A stretch of DNA of 64,000 nt from Bhargavaea ginsengi (lineage in GTDB: Bacteria; Bacillota; Bacilli; Bacillales_A; Planococcaceae): assembly GCF_900109165.1 (NCBI RefSeq), contig NZ_FNZF01000006.1, positions 81,124-145,123 of the forward strand. Direction: 5' to 3'. The notes under the pieces were generated by a model that ran no database searches, had not been told where the DNA came from, and saw only the letters and a list, made by a program, of their open reading frames with translations. Within the stretch, counting starts at the first letter, position 1. Each line of letters opens with the position of its first letter. The translations under genes and the position numbers were made by a program. This document shows positions 1 to 8,771 of the stretch, one piece after another.

Positions 1-309
1 CATGCGGTCCTGATCCGCGGAGCGGAGCCCGTCGAAGGGCTTGAGCTCATGCAGGACCGGCGGGGGTGGCATCTGAAGATTTCTGATCTCACGAACGGAC
101 CGGGCAAGCTGTCGAAGGCGCTCGGCGTCACGATGGAGTCATACGGCGGCCTCTGGTACGAGGAACCGCTTTTTATCGCGCCCGGGCCGGGCCTTGGCGG
201 AGAATTGCAGGCAGGCCCGAGGGTCGGTATCGGGAACTCGGGGGAAGCCGTCCACTATCCTTGGCGTTTTTTCGAAAAGGGAAATACGTTCGTCTCGAAG
301 TATCGCTGA
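1..309 (+). CDS. DNA-3-methyladenine glycosylase (AAG/MPG family), C-terminal part
   Basis: Partial gene: the reading frame is open from the first base (reads H-A-V-L-I-R-G-A-E-P), so the start lies upstream of the window. The visible 102 residues carry the family's C-terminal signature: LIRGAEP, then NGPGKLSKALG, then PRVGIGNSGEAVHYPWRFF and a terminal FVSKY. The AAG family excises alkylated purines such as 3-methyladenine in base excision repair. The active-site glutamate region is outside the window. No terminator is evident in the 60 bases before the next gene. Confidence 0.9.
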   Translation, partial: HAVLIRGAEPVEGLELMQDRRGWHLKISDLTNGPGKLSKALGVTMESYGGLWYEEPLFIAPGPGLGGELQAGPRVGIGNSGEAVHYPWRFFEKGNTFVSKYR

Positions 310-369
310 TGTTTAAGTGAGGATGAGACGGGAAGAGTAGAAAGGGACATTCATAAAGGAGTGATCAGA

Positions 370-888
370 TTGGCTAAGATTGCAACGGTCATCACAGACA
401 TGTTTGAGGACAGCGAGTACACGGACCCGGCGAAAGCGTTCAAGGACGCGGGCCATGAAGTGGTCACGATCGAGAAGGAAGCCGGCAAGACTGTAGAAGG
501 CAAGCAGGGCCAGGCAAAGGTCACTGTCGACAAGGGAATCGGTGAAGTCAGCGCTTCCGATTACGACGCGCTCTTCATCCCCGGCGGATTCTCACCCGAC
601 CAGCTCCGTGCGGACGAGCGTTTTGTCAGCTTTGCAAAAGAGTTCATGGACGCCAAGAAACCGGTACTGGCCATCTGCCATGGACCGCAGCTCCTGATTA
701 CGGCGAAGGCGCTGGAAGGTCGCAAGGCGACCGGCTACACATCGATTGCGCAGGACATGAAGTATGCCGGCGTGAACTTCGAGGACTCCGAAGTCGTCGT
801 TTGCCAGGACCAGCTCGTCACGAGCCGCAACCCGGATGATATTCCGGCATTTAACCGCGAGTCTCTGCGGGTGCTGGAAGGAAAATAA
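370..888 (+). CDS. DJ-1/PfpI family general stress protein (YfkM-like)
   Basis: 172-residue cytosolic protein of the type 1 glutamine amidotransferase-like fold. The nucleophile elbow AICHGPQ places the conserved Cys near residue 103, with LFIPGGFSPD upstream. It closely resembles B. subtilis YfkM (general stress protein 18); relatives act as deglycases or chaperones, and the substrate is not evident here. I chose the TTG at 370 because AAAGGAG at 356-362 sits at the right distance and the protein then begins MAKIATV as in relatives. A GTG at 361 is in frame but overlaps that ribosome binding site. A terminator follows at 901-928. Confidence 0.9.
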   Translation: MAKIATVITDMFEDSEYTDPAKAFKDAGHEVVTIEKEAGKTVEGKQGQAKVTVDKGIGEVSASDYDALFIPGGFSPDQLRADERFVSFAKEFMDAKKPVLAICHGPQLLITAKALEGRKATGYTSIAQDMKYAGVNFEDSEVVVCQDQLVTSRNPDDIPAFNRESLRVLEGK

Positions 889-900
889 GATCTGATTATG

Positions 901-928
901 AAGCGCGCCCTCCGTGGCGCGCTTTTTT
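901..928 (+). terminator. Intrinsic terminator after the PfpI gene
   Basis: AAGCGCGCC pairs with GGCGCGCTT across a short loop and runs into six T. It lies 13 bases after the stop codon. Confidence 0.85.
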
Positions 929-945
929 GGTGGGTGAAAAGCGGG

Positions 946-1097
946 AGCGCACTTAGGACTCGTCTGAGCGCGCATAGGATTGCGGAAAGCGCGCATAGAA
1001 TCGCCAGAAGCGCTCATAGGACTTCGATAAGCGCACATAGAACCTCGCTGAGCGCACATAGAACTGCCGGAAGCGCACATAGAAATCTATGTGCGCT
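946..1097 (+). repeat. Array 1: seven 21-bp-spaced repeats ending in an inverted copy
   Basis: AGCGC plus (C/G/T)CATAG-type cores begin at 946, 967, 988, 1009, 1030, 1051 and 1072, exactly 21 bp apart. The core AGCGCACATAGAA is well conserved and the other 8 bases of each unit vary. The last unit is followed at once by its own inverse, so 1072-1097 forms a perfect 11-bp stem around AAAT. The array fills the gap between the PfpI terminator and the arsR promoter. Six other gaps in the window show the same architecture with other cores. Confidence 0.9.
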
Positions 1098-1112
1098 CAT
1101 AATTGATATCAT

Positions 1113-1149
1113 ATAAGCATTGACTTATGCATCTGCTAACCAATACAAT
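1113..1149 (+). promoter_or_regulatory. arsR promoter with dyad operator
   Basis: TTGACT (1120-1125), 18-bp spacer, TACAAT (1144-1149) is a good sigma-A promoter. The dyad ATAAG-N6-CTTAT (1113-1117 and 1124-1128) overlaps the -35 box, where an ArsR dimer would block RNA polymerase. The promoter is visible; its use by ArsR is inferred from adjacency. Confidence 0.7.
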
Positions 1150-1180
1150 AAACCGGTATTCTTTTATTGGAGGGATTCCG

Positions 1181-1513
1181 GTGGAACTGACGGAACTGGA
1201 AACATTCTTGAAAGCTGCGGGCGACGGCTCACGGCTGAAAATATTACAGCAGCTCACTTCCGGTCCGGTGTGTGTCTGTGACCTGACGCCGCTTGTCGGG
1301 CTGACGCAGCCGGCGGTGAGCCAGCATCTGAAGCGGCTGAAGGATGCCGGTATCGTAACCGGAGAAAAGCGTGGCCGCTGGACATTCTGGTCGCTTGATC
1401 AGTTGCATCCGCTGCACGATATCATGGTCGGTCTGCTATCCAGGGTGCCGGCACCCGGGCGGACGGTCGCCGACCTTGAAGCAGCCGGTGAGAAAGGATG
1501 CTGCGGGGTATGA
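1181..1513 (+). CDS. arsR: ArsR-family arsenic-responsive repressor
   Basis: 110-residue winged-helix repressor. The recognition helix region reads [17 protein letters not shown], and the metalloid site CVCDL supplies Cys31 and Cys33, the pair that binds As(III)/Sb(III) in ArsR. A further CC pair ends the protein (GCCGV), which could also bind thiophilic metal. The GTG start at 1181 is chosen because GGAGGG lies 7 bases upstream; the in-frame stretch before it is not conserved in this family. The stop codon overlaps the arsB start, so the two genes are one operon that ArsR should autoregulate through the dyad over its -35 box. Confidence 0.92.
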   Translation: MELTELETFLKAAGDGSRLKILQQLTSGPVCVCDLTPLVGLTQPAVSQHLKRLKDAGIVTGEKRGRWTFWSLDQLHPLHDIMVGLLSRVPAPGRTVADLEAAGEKGCCGV

Positions 1514-2805
1514 TGGCCTGGCTTGCAGCACTCATTTTCCTTGTCACGCTCGTATTCGTGATCTGGCAGCCGAAGGGACTGTCGATCGGCTGGTCTGCGA
1601 TTGCCGGAGCAATCGTCGCACTCCTGGCCGGCGTCGTCAGCCTGCAGGATGTGTGGGATGTGACGGGCATCGTCTGGAATGCGACGCTCACCTTCGTCGC
1701 GCTGATCCTGATTTCACTCATCCTCGATGAGATCGGCTTCTTTGAATGGGCGGCGCTTCATATGGCGCGTTTCGCTAAAGGGAGCGGGCTCCGGATGTTC
1801 TTCCTCGTCACGCTGTTGGGTGCAATCGTTGCGGCACTGTTCGCCAATGACGGAGCGGCACTGATCATCACGCCGATTGTGCTGGCGATGATGCGGGCGC
1901 TCGACTTCAAGGACAAACTCATTTTGCCGTTCATCATGGCTTCGGGATTCATCGCCGATACCGCGTCGTTGCCGCTCGTCATCTCAAACCTGGTGAACAT
2001 CGTCTCGGCCGACTTTTTCGGCATCGGATTCTCAGAGTATGCCTCCCGCATGCTCGTGCCGAACTTGTTCAGTGTGGGAGCGAGCATGATTGTGCTTTAT
2101 CTGTACTTCGGAAAAAGCATCCCGAAGCGGTTTGATGCTTCCAAATTGGCGGAACCCCGCTCGGCTATCCGTGACATGAAGCTGTTCCGCCTTTCCTGGG
2201 CGGTCATCGCGGTGCTACTCGCCGGCTACTTCTTGAGCGAGGCGCTCGGCATGCCGGTTTCAATCATCGCGGGAATTGTCGCCATCCTGTTCCTGGCCAT
2301 TTCCGCGCCTAGCAAAGCGGTGGATGAAAAAGCCGTCGTGAAGGGAGCCCCATGGGCGATCGTCTTCTTCTCGATCGGAATGTATGTCGTCGTTTACGGA
2401 CTGCGTAACGCAGGTCTCACGGATGTGCTTGCGTCCCTCATTGAATGGACGGCGAGCCATGGCCTGTACGCGGCCACTGTCGGCATGGGCTTTATCGCGG
2501 CGATTTTGTCTTCGGTCATGAACAATATGCCGACCGTCATGATTGACGCATTGGCCATCCAGAATGCAAATGTGCCCGAACGCGTAAGGGAAGCGCTCAT
2601 CTACGCGAATGTGATCGGGTCCGACTTGGGCCCGAAGATGACGCCGATCGGATCGCTTGCGACGCTTCTTTGGCTGCATGTCTTGTCGCTGAAGGGCGTC
2701 AAAATCTCTTGGGGCTATTATTTCAAAGTCGGAATCGTTCTGACGATCCCTGTCCTATTCATCACGCTGACCGGCCTATATCTATGGCTGGAAGTGCTTG
2801 ATTGA
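1510..2805 (+). CDS. arsB: Arsenite efflux permease ArsB
   Basis: About 431-residue polytopic membrane protein of the ArsB/NhaD ion transporter superfamily. It exports As(OH)3/Sb(OH)3 by proton exchange. Recognisable parts are the N-terminal helix ending VIWQPKGL, the loop [13 protein letters not shown], and [19 protein letters not shown] near residue 375, typical of ArsB. The start is uncertain: ATG codons lie at 1498, 1510 and 1513. The last two overlap the arsR stop and give the usual length. No arsenate reductase (arsC) follows, so this two-gene operon handles arsenite only unless arsC lies elsewhere. A terminator follows at 2833-2857. Confidence 0.93.
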   Translation: MMAWLAALIFLVTLVFVIWQPKGLSIGWSAIAGAIVALLAGVVSLQDVWDVTGIVWNATLTFVALILISLILDEIGFFEWAALHMARFAKGSGLRMFFLVTLLGAIVAALFANDGAALIITPIVLAMMRALDFKDKLILPFIMASGFIADTASLPLVISNLVNIVSADFFGIGFSEYASRMLVPNLFSVGASMIVLYLYFGKSIPKRFDASKLAEPRSAIRDMKLFRLSWAVIAVLLAGYFLSEALGMPVSIIAGIVAILFLAISAPSKAVDEKAVVKGAPWAIVFFSIGMYVVVYGLRNAGLTDVLASLIEWTASHGLYAATVGMGFIAAILSSVMNNMPTVMIDALAIQNANVPERVREALIYANVIGSDLGPKMTPIGSLATLLWLHVLSLKGVKISWGYYFKVGIVLTIPVLFITLTGLYLWLEVLD

Positions 2806-2832
2806 GGGGAAACGTCCTTCAATAAAATGAAA

Positions 2833-2857
2833 GTGCGCCTTTCGGGGCGCATTTTTT
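2833..2857 (+). terminator. Intrinsic terminator after arsB
   Basis: TGCGCC, loop TTTC, GGGGCGCA and six T. The remaining bases to 3115 (about 258) hold no gene I can support. A weak sigma-B-like pair (GTTTTT near 2955, GGGTAG near 2975) is the only other signal there. Confidence 0.85.
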
Positions 2858-3115
2858 ATGTCTTTCAAACTCCGTCAGCGAAGTTATTCCAGATATAGAG
2901 GTGGCGGCCGGTGAAAATGCGGCAAGTGAGCAAGAGGAGTTTTATTAAGCCCCGGTTTTTCTTGTGGAGACACGGGGTAGTAAAGAAGAGTCAAAGAAAA
3001 TTGTCAATGAATATTCAACGTTCTTGAAATAACATCCAATTAAAGATTGTTATCCAATGAAAAGTATTGGCAGACATGTTTTAATGATAGCAACCGTATT
3101 GAAGGGAAGATCTCC

Positions 3116-3907
3116 ATGCTCCACTACAAGACCTACATCAAAGGGGACAATCATCCGTGGGTGACTTTCATCCACGGAGCGGGCGGCAGTTCGTCCGTCT
3201 GGTTCAAGCAGATCAAGGAATTCCGGAAAGCGCATAACGGCCTGCTCCTCGACCTCCGTGGCCATGGTCGCTCTGAGAGGGGCCGGTGGAAAAAGGGAGA
3301 TTCGTTCCGCGAAGTGGCGGATGATGTCGTAGAGGTGATGGACAAGCTTGGCATCAGCAGGTCGCATATGATCGGCATGTCACTCGGGACCATTGTTGCG
3401 CAGACATTGGCGGAGAGGCATCCGGATCGGGTCAAGTCACTGATCCTGGGCGGCGCGGTCATCGGGCTTGATATTCGGACCAAGCTCCTGCTTTGGGCGG
3501 GGAATACATTTAAACGGTTCGTCCCTTATATGCTCCTATATAAGCTCTTTGCTTACATCATCATGCCGAAGAAAGAACACGAGGAATCCCGGCTCGCCTT
3601 CGTTAACCAAGCAAAAAAGATGTGCCAGAAGGAGTTTGTGAAGTGGTTTTCGCTCACAAAGCTCATTAACCCATATCTTGCGCGTCTGCAGTCGACGACG
3701 ACCTGTGTGCCGACTCTGTTTTTGATGGGGGAAGAAGACTATTTGTTTATCCCGCCCGTCGAAGAAGTGGTCGGCCGCAGCGAGAAGTTCCGGCTGATTA
3801 CGATCAAGAACTCAGGACATGTCTGTAATATTGACCAGCCGGATGAGTTCAATCACCATTCGATCCGGTATATACGGGAAATGGAGTCCGTGCCAGGCGT
3901 GGCTTAA
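3116..3907 (+). CDS. Alpha/beta hydrolase
   Basis: 263-residue serine hydrolase. It shows the oxyanion motif HGAGGSS, the nucleophile elbow GMSLGT, an acid in GEEDYLF and the terminal histidine in SGHVCN, so the catalytic triad is intact. The lid between is rich in basic and aromatic residues (KRFVPYMLLYKLF). The ATG at 3116 is preferred, giving MLHYKTYIKG just before the first strand; a TTG at 3047 in frame would add an unconserved tail and has no ribosome binding site. The substrate cannot be told: lactonase, esterase and haloperoxidase-like members share this pattern. It stands alone, convergent with hmp across a shared terminator. Confidence 0.85.
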   Translation: MLHYKTYIKGDNHPWVTFIHGAGGSSSVWFKQIKEFRKAHNGLLLDLRGHGRSERGRWKKGDSFREVADDVVEVMDKLGISRSHMIGMSLGTIVAQTLAERHPDRVKSLILGGAVIGLDIRTKLLLWAGNTFKRFVPYMLLYKLFAYIIMPKKEHEESRLAFVNQAKKMCQKEFVKWFSLTKLINPYLARLQSTTTCVPTLFLMGEEDYLFIPPVEEVVGRSEKFRLITIKNSGHVCNIDQPDEFNHHSIRYIREMESVPGVA

Positions 3908-3967
3908 CCTCGAAGGCGGGGTGGCCGGCTGACTGTTAAGCATAATCCCATATACCATGCAGAAATA

Positions 3968-3998
3968 AACCCCGACCGGGATTTCCGGTCGGGGTTTT
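3968..3998. terminator. Bidirectional terminator between the hydrolase gene and hmp
   Basis: AACCCCGACCGG / CCGGTCGGGGTT stem with a TTTT tail on both strands, placed between convergent genes. Confidence 0.85.
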
Positions 3999-4010
3999 GC
4001 AATGCTTACA

Positions 4011-5195
4011 TTACGCCGTGATGGCTTCCAGTTCTGCTGCAGGGCCGAAGAATTCGTAGTGGATCTTGCCGACAGGCACGCCGATCGCTTTTAGTTCGTG
4101 GATCATGGCGTTCATGAATGGTGCCGGGCCGCACAGGTAGACGTCGCTGCCCTCGACTACACGGCTTGCGAGGTAGTCACGGTCCAGGAAGCCTTCGGTG
4201 TCGGAGTAACGCACCGAGTAAGAGGCATTGTCGTTGCCAGCCGCCATTTCGCGGAGGTCGCCGTCAAACGCCTGGAGTTGCGGGTTGCGCGCGGAGTGGA
4301 TAAATGCCGCTTTGCGCTCAGGCTGATTGCGGGTGATCTGGTCGAACATGGCCATCATTGGTGTGAGGCCGACACCGCCGCTGATCAGCGTGACAGGAGT
4401 TGTCGATTCCGTGTCGAGGAAGAAGTCACCCGCAGGGGCGCTTACTTCGATTGTATCACCGACATTGACGCTCCGGTGCAGGAATGTCGACACCTTGCCT
4501 TCCGGATTGCACTCGTCTTCACGCTTGACGGAGATGCGGAACATGTCTTCCTGCGGCGCACGGGACAGGCTGTATTGGCGGATCATCATGTACTTCTCGC
4601 CAGGGATCGTCACGCGGATTGTCAGGTATTGGCCGGGCTTGTAAGTTGGTACACCCTTGCCGTCTGCAGGTTTCAGATAGAAGGAAGTGATGACGTCGCT
4701 TTCTTCGACTTTCTTCGCGACAGTAAAGTCCTTGAAGCCGTCCCAGCCGTTTTCTGCATTCGCGGCTTCGTCGTACATGGACTTCTCAACCCCGATGAAG
4801 GCATCGGCGATCACACTGTAAGCTTCGCCCCAAGCATTGAGGATCTCAGGTGTGGCTGCATCGCCGAGCACTTCCTTGATCGCGCCGAGAAGATGATGGC
4901 CGACAATCGGGTAATGTTCCGGGCGGACGTCGAGTCCGCGGTGCTTGTGGGCAATCTGGACCACAGCGGGAACGATCACTTCAAGATTGTCGATATATTT
5001 TGCTGCGGCAAGCACCGTGTTGGCGAGTGCCGTTTGCTGGCGGCCCCGTGATTGGTTGGCGTGGTTGAAGATGTTCAGGAGTTCAGGATGGGCTTCAAAC
5101 ATGTTCTTATAGAAAACTGTAGTAATCGTCTTGCCGTGTTGTTCAAGTACAGGGACGGTAGATTTTACGATGTCGATTGTCTGTTGGGAAAGCAT
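4011..5195 (-). CDS. hmp: Flavohemoglobin, nitric oxide dioxygenase
   Basis: 394 residues in the standard three-domain order: globin (1-140) with the proximal histidine in AHKHRGLDV, an FAD domain (about 150-260) with RQYSLSRAP, and an NAD(P)H domain with [12 protein letters not shown] and CGPAPFM. It oxidises NO to nitrate using O2 and NADPH, protecting cytosolic haem and Fe-S proteins. It is divergent from nsrR, which encodes the NO-sensing repressor. A promoter with an NsrR-like site lies at 5247-5290. Length and motifs are normal for the family. Confidence 0.97.
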   Translation of the reverse strand: MLSQQTIDIVKSTVPVLEQHGKTITTVFYKNMFEAHPELLNIFNHANQSRGRQQTALANTVLAAAKYIDNLEVIVPAVVQIAHKHRGLDVRPEHYPIVGHHLLGAIKEVLGDAATPEILNAWGEAYSVIADAFIGVEKSMYDEAANAENGWDGFKDFTVAKKVEESDVITSFYLKPADGKGVPTYKPGQYLTIRVTIPGEKYMMIRQYSLSRAPQEDMFRISVKREDECNPEGKVSTFLHRSVNVGDTIEVSAPAGDFFLDTESTTPVTLISGGVGLTPMMAMFDQITRNQPERKAAFIHSARNPQLQAFDGDLREMAAGNDNASYSVRYSDTEGFLDRDYLASRVVEGSDVYLCGPAPFMNAMIHELKAIGVPVGKIHYEFFGPAAELEAITA

Positions 5196-5246
5196 GTTTA
5201 CAACTCCCTTTCGGTTGTTTGGAATGGTTGCTCTTGATCTGTCTCA

Positions 5247-5290
5247 ATCATATTCCCGTAAAGATTTAAAAGCAATATATAAAATACATG
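5247..5290 (-). promoter_or_regulatory. hmp promoter with NsrR-like operator
   Basis: Read on the minus strand: TTGCTT (5270-5275), 17-bp spacer, TATGAT (5247-5252). Directly upstream and touching the -35 box lies the A/T-rich element that reads AATATATAAAATACATG on the plus strand (5274-5290). It resembles the partly palindromic NsrR box of B. subtilis hmp (ATGTATTTTAAATACAT-like). Assignment to NsrR rests on this resemblance and on adjacency. Confidence 0.65.
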
Positions 5291-5361
5291 TTTAAAAAGC
5301 TGTCAGAATTCAGTCACATTCCATTCAAGAAACCGTCAAAATTAACTGAAAGCCTATTCCT

Positions 5362-5390
5362 TTCATGGATTGGCGGCAAGCGCTTATAAT
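5362..5390 (+). promoter_or_regulatory. nsrR promoter
   Basis: TTCATG (5362-5367), 17-bp spacer, perfect -10 TATAAT (5385-5390), about 25 bases before the nsrR start. The -35 box is weak. Confidence 0.5.
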
Positions 5391-5416
5391 ATGGATGGAA
5401 AGGCGAGTGACTATGC

Positions 5417-5860
5417 ATGAGAATGACGATGTACACGGATTACGCGCTGCGTGTCCTCATGTATCTCGGTGCAAAAAAAGACGGTGAGTTGTCTACAATT
5501 CAGGGCATTTCGGATGCTTACGGAATTTCAAAGAACCATTTGATGAAAGTCACACACAAACTCGGCCAATTGGGGTATGTGGAAACTGTCCGCGGCCGTG
5601 GCGGTGGAGTGAGACTTGCCGTGCCGCCGGAAGAAATCAACATCGGGACAGTCGTACGCCAGACCGAGGATGATTTCAATATTGTCGAATGCTTCAGCTC
5701 TACGGCTAACCGGTGTGTTCTCAGTCCGGTCTGCGGTCTTCGGAGTACGCTGAATCAGGCGCTGCTGGCGTATCTGGCGGTGCTTGACCAACATACGCTC
5801 GCCGATTTTATCATCAATAAAGAAGATCTCGGTGCGTTATTATCAAGCCGGGAGATGTGA
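5417..5860 (+). CDS. nsrR: Rrf2-family nitric oxide-sensing repressor NsrR
   Basis: 147 residues with an N-terminal winged helix (ISKNHLMKVTHKLGQLGYVET, a few residues of which touch DNA) and the wing GRGGGVRL. Cys92, Cys100 and Cys106 are at the same positions as the [4Fe-4S] ligands of B. subtilis NsrR, so NO sensing through the cluster should be intact. The start MRMTMYTDYALRV aligns with the B. subtilis start; an ATG six bases downstream is an alternative. It is divergent from its expected target hmp. ppaC follows 49 bases downstream and may be partly cotranscribed, since no terminator is seen between them. Confidence 0.95.
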   Translation: MRMTMYTDYALRVLMYLGAKKDGELSTIQGISDAYGISKNHLMKVTHKLGQLGYVETVRGRGGGVRLAVPPEEINIGTVVRQTEDDFNIVECFSSTANRCVLSPVCGLRSTLNQALLAYLAVLDQHTLADFIINKEDLGALLSSREM

Positions 5861-5909
5861 TAGAATAAGGAAGGAAAATTTGAACTAGACGGTCAGGAGT
5901 GAATCATCA

Positions 5910-6839
5910 ATGTCTAAAGTACTGGTTTTCGGACATAAGAATCCGGATACGGACTCGATCACGTCGGCAATCGCCTACGCGCATCTGAAGAAGGAGCTTG
6001 GTCTGGACGCGGAAGCGGTTCGCCTCGGCGATGTGAATGATGAGACGGCTTACGCACTTGAGAAGTTCGGCTTCGAGGCGCCGCGTTCCGTCACGAACGT
6101 CGCGGGGGAAGTGGATGGCGTTATCCTCGTCGACCACAACGAGTTCCAGCAAAGCGCGGATGATATCGCGGACGTGAAAATTCTCGAAGTTGTCGACCAT
6201 CACCGGATCGCGAACTTCGAAACGGCGGATCCGCTCTACTACCGTGCAGAGCCTGTGGGCTGCACGGCGACAATCCTGAACAAGCTATACAAAGAAAATG
6301 GAGTCGAAATCCCTGCAGACATCGCAGGACTGATGCTGTCGGCGATCATCTCCGACTCGCTGCTCTTCAAGTCCCCGACATTCACCGGCGAAGACCGCAA
6401 AGCGGCTGATGAGCTTGCCGAAATCGCCGGTGTTGATGCAGAAGAGTACGGGCTCGCGATGCTGAAGGCTGGAGCAGACCTCAGCAGGAAGACACTTGAA
6501 GAGCTCGTCAACATGGATGCGAAGGAATTCGAGATGGGCGGCAAGAAAGTCGTCATCGCCCAGGTCAACACTGTCGACATCAATGACGTCCTCGGCCGTA
6601 AAAAAGAGCTGGAAGATCTGCTCTACCGCGTCATCGCGGAGCGTGAACTGGGCCTTTACATGTTGGCGATCACGGATATCCTGAATAACGATTCGACCGT
6701 GCTTGTTCTCGGCAGCGAATCCCAGGCGGCATGCGCTGCATTCAATGTACCGCTGGAAGACAATCTGGCCCTGCTGAAGGGAATCGTATCCCGCAAAAAG
6801 CAGATTGTCCCGGTTCTGACAGAAGCCCTGTCTAAATAA
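5910..6839 (+). CDS. ppaC: Manganese-dependent inorganic pyrophosphatase
   Basis: 309-residue family II pyrophosphatase (DHH superfamily). It hydrolyses PPi to phosphate in the cytosol and drives nucleotide and polymer synthesis. Metal ligands are visible in [14 protein letters not shown] and VDHHRIANF; the C-terminal DHHA2 domain ends with the substrate motif SRKKQIVP. Full length, ATG start, terminator at 6850-6875. Confidence 0.97.
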   Translation: MSKVLVFGHKNPDTDSITSAIAYAHLKKELGLDAEAVRLGDVNDETAYALEKFGFEAPRSVTNVAGEVDGVILVDHNEFQQSADDIADVKILEVVDHHRIANFETADPLYYRAEPVGCTATILNKLYKENGVEIPADIAGLMLSAIISDSLLFKSPTFTGEDRKAADELAEIAGVDAEEYGLAMLKAGADLSRKTLEELVNMDAKEFEMGGKKVVIAQVNTVDINDVLGRKKELEDLLYRVIAERELGLYMLAITDILNNDSTVLVLGSESQAACAAFNVPLEDNLALLKGIVSRKKQIVPVLTEALSK

Positions 6840-6849
6840 GAAGAGAATT

Positions 6850-6875
6850 AAAGCCCCGGCATACCGGGGCTTTTG
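6850..6875 (+). terminator. Intrinsic terminator after ppaC
   Basis: AAAGCCCCGG, loop CATA, CCGGGGCTTTT. Confidence 0.85.
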
Positions 6876-6973
6876 CTGTCATTGTGAAAGAATGGGAAAA
6901 TAGGTTGCATCACGGTATGTCTTATCCACATAATTTAACAAGGGCAACTGCCTCAGAAAGAGGAGTTTACTAG

Positions 6974-7840
6974 ATGTCAGAATCAAAACGGAAGTTTCTC
7001 TCTGAATCCATTCCGGTCCAGCTGTTGCTGATCACGGCTGGTGCCATCATTGCCGCAATCGGGCTGGAGCTTTTCCTGGTCCCGAATGATATCCTGGACG
7101 GCGGGGTGATCGGACTGTCGATCATCCTGTCCAATCTGACGCCGCTTTCGCTGAGCCTGTTCATCATCATCCTGAACATTCCGTTCATTATCCTCGGATA
7201 CAAGCGGATGGGGATGCGGTTCACGGTCAATGCGCTTTATGGCATCATCGTGCTGTCCTTTGCGACCGGCTACCTGCATCGGTTTGACGTGGTGACGGAT
7301 GACCTGTTCCTTGCGACAGTGATTGGTGCGGTCATCCTGGGATTCGGAGTCGGACTCGTCATGCGGATGGGCGGGGCGCTGGACGGCACTGAGATCCTGG
7401 CGATCCTGATCAGCAAGCGTCGTCCGATATCCGTGGGGCAGACGGTCATGATCATGAACGTCTTCATCTTTATCCTGGCGGGTCTGCTCGTATTCACCTG
7501 GGAGACGACGTTCTATTCGATGATCACTTACTTTATCGCCTCGAAGGTGATCGATATGGTTGTCGAAGGGACGGAAGAGTCCCTGTCGGTCATGGTCATT
7601 TCCGAACATGCAGAGGAGTTGGCGAAGAGTCTGATTGAAAATGTTGGCCGGGGTGTCACGTTCCTGAACGGGGAGGGCGCGTTTACCAACGATTCGAAGA
7701 AAGTGATCTACGTCGTGGTGGACCGGCTCGAGATGGCGGATGTACGGACGGCGATCCGCGAAGCGGACCCGGAAGCATTTGTCATCGTTCAGCGTGTCAG
7801 CGAAATCTCCGGAAGCAACTTCAAGACACCGGTCCATTAA
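6974..7840 (+). CDS. YitT-family membrane protein (DUF161/DUF2179)
   Basis: 288 residues with five or so hydrophobic helices in the first 190 (for example LLLITAGAIIAAIGLELFL) followed by a soluble DUF2179 domain (about 210-285). It has the family hallmarks MGGALDGTEILAIL and VVEGTEESLSVMVIS. B. subtilis has several such paralogs (YitT, YpjC, YvjA). Their role is unknown; an envelope location is all the sequence supports. GAGGAG lies upstream of the ATG. The gene is monocistronic, closed by a hairpin shared with the convergent ATPase gene. Confidence 0.9.
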   Translation: MSESKRKFLSESIPVQLLLITAGAIIAAIGLELFLVPNDILDGGVIGLSIILSNLTPLSLSLFIIILNIPFIILGYKRMGMRFTVNALYGIIVLSFATGYLHRFDVVTDDLFLATVIGAVILGFGVGLVMRMGGALDGTEILAILISKRRPISVGQTVMIMNVFIFILAGLLVFTWETTFYSMITYFIASKVIDMVVEGTEESLSVMVISEHAEELAKSLIENVGRGVTFLNGEGAFTNDSKKVIYVVVDRLEMADVRTAIREADPEAFVIVQRVSEISGSNFKTPVH

Positions 7841-7845
7841 TAGAG

Positions 7846-7880
7846 TCACCCGGCCCCTTTACTCAGGGCCGGGTGATTTT
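7846..7880. terminator. Bidirectional terminator (yitT-like gene / ATPase gene)
   Basis: TCACCCGGCCC / GGGCCGGGTGA stem with a TTTT tail on the plus strand, between convergent genes. Confidence 0.8.
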
Positions 7881-7888
7881 CAATATGA

Positions 7889-8680
7889 TCAGCCGAACAG
7901 ATGCCTCAGGTACCGTTCCGGCGCATTCAGAAAGTCTTTCGTCATCCGGACGTGCTCGATCTCATCGAATGATACCGGCTCAAGACGGCCACCGCGGATT
8001 TCGTAAAGGTCGGCGCCGGGATAGGCCATGATGATCGGAGAATGGGTGGAGATCAGGAACTGGGCGCCTTCTTCCACCATCTCATGCAGCATCGCGAGAA
8101 GGGTCAGCTGCTTGGAAGGAGAAAGGGGGGCCTCAGGCTCATCCAGAATGTAAAAACCATCCGGCCGGAAACGGGCAGTGAACAGGTCCAGGAAGCTTTC
8201 GCCGTGGGAGCGGAACTCAAGCCCTTCACCATACAGATTCCGCAGCTCTGCGTACGTTCTGGCATAAGGTTGTGCTTCAAGGCTATGAGGGTTCCGGCTC
8301 TTGATTTCTTCCAGTGTCTCCCGGGCATCTTCGCGCATCCGGGAAACAGCGATCGTGTAGGTGACGAAGTCCAACGCCCGGAAGAAAAAGCCCTTGCGAG
8401 ATTTGATCGACCAGCTGAGCGTGAGATGGTCCGCAATTTCTCTTGCGTGTTCAAGGGCCGGGTTCCCTTCGATCGGCTCGCGGCTGATCAGGATGCTGTC
8501 CGCCGCAGCGGCGATGCCTTCAAGGAGTGTCGTTTTTCCTGTGCCATTGTCGCCGGCAATGATCGTGACCGGTGAGCGGAACGTGAAAGAGTCGAATTCC
8601 CTGACAACCGGGAGCCCAAACGGAAACCGGTCTGCAGCCGGCATTGGCTTTTTTAAACGGATCTGTTTCAGAATCATCAT
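7889..8680 (-). CDS. AAA-family ATPase (ABC/SMC-like fold)
   Basis: 263 residues with Walker A GDNGTGKTT near residue 45, Walker B FYILDEPEAPLS near 180 and the switch histidine in STHSPII. The nucleotide site is complete, but there is no transporter partner, membrane segment or attached nuclease, and no coiled-coil arm long enough for an SMC protein. Such stand-alone AAA_21/AAA_23 proteins are usually of unknown function; B. subtilis YhfW-region and Old-like proteins are distant relatives in fold only. The ATG at 8680 is used, with AAAGGGGG seven bases upstream; a GTG two codons earlier overlaps that site. A terminator separates it from the oxidoreductase gene upstream. Confidence 0.82.
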   Translation of the reverse strand: MMILKQIRLKKPMPAADRFPFGLPVVREFDSFTFRSPVTIIAGDNGTGKTTLLEGIAAAADSILISREPIEGNPALEHAREIADHLTLSWSIKSRKGFFFRALDFVTYTIAVSRMREDARETLEEIKSRNPHSLEAQPYARTYAELRNLYGEGLEFRSHGESFLDLFTARFRPDGFYILDEPEAPLSPSKQLTLLAMLHEMVEEGAQFLISTHSPIIMAYPGADLYEIRGGRLEPVSFDEIEHVRMTKDFLNAPERYLRHLFG

Positions 8681-8734
8681 CGGCACCCCCTTTTCCTATC
8701 ACTCTAGCAGAAATGGGTGCAACGGCGCATCCCG

Positions 8735-8763
8735 AAAAAAAGCCTCCGGACATGCCGGAGGCG
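8735..8763 (-). terminator. Terminator of the Rieske oxidoreductase gene
   Basis: On the minus strand GCCTCCGG, loop CATGT, CCGGAGGC and a run of T. Confidence 0.85.
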
Positions 8764-8771
8764 AGATCCAT

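Noticed and set aside
946-1097. Array 1 as a CRISPR array
   Set aside because: Repeats are only about 13 conserved bases with 8 variable ones, there is no 24-37-base constant repeat or 30-base spacer, and no cas gene is in the window.
2870-3040. A small gene or repeat between arsB and the hydrolase
   Set aside because: No frame with a ribosome binding site and no periodicity could be found; a sigma-B-like pair is too weak to list.
4098-5051. A 317-codon plus-strand frame opposite hmp
   Set aside because: Antisense to an unambiguous flavohemoglobin gene; no start signal and no family resemblance.
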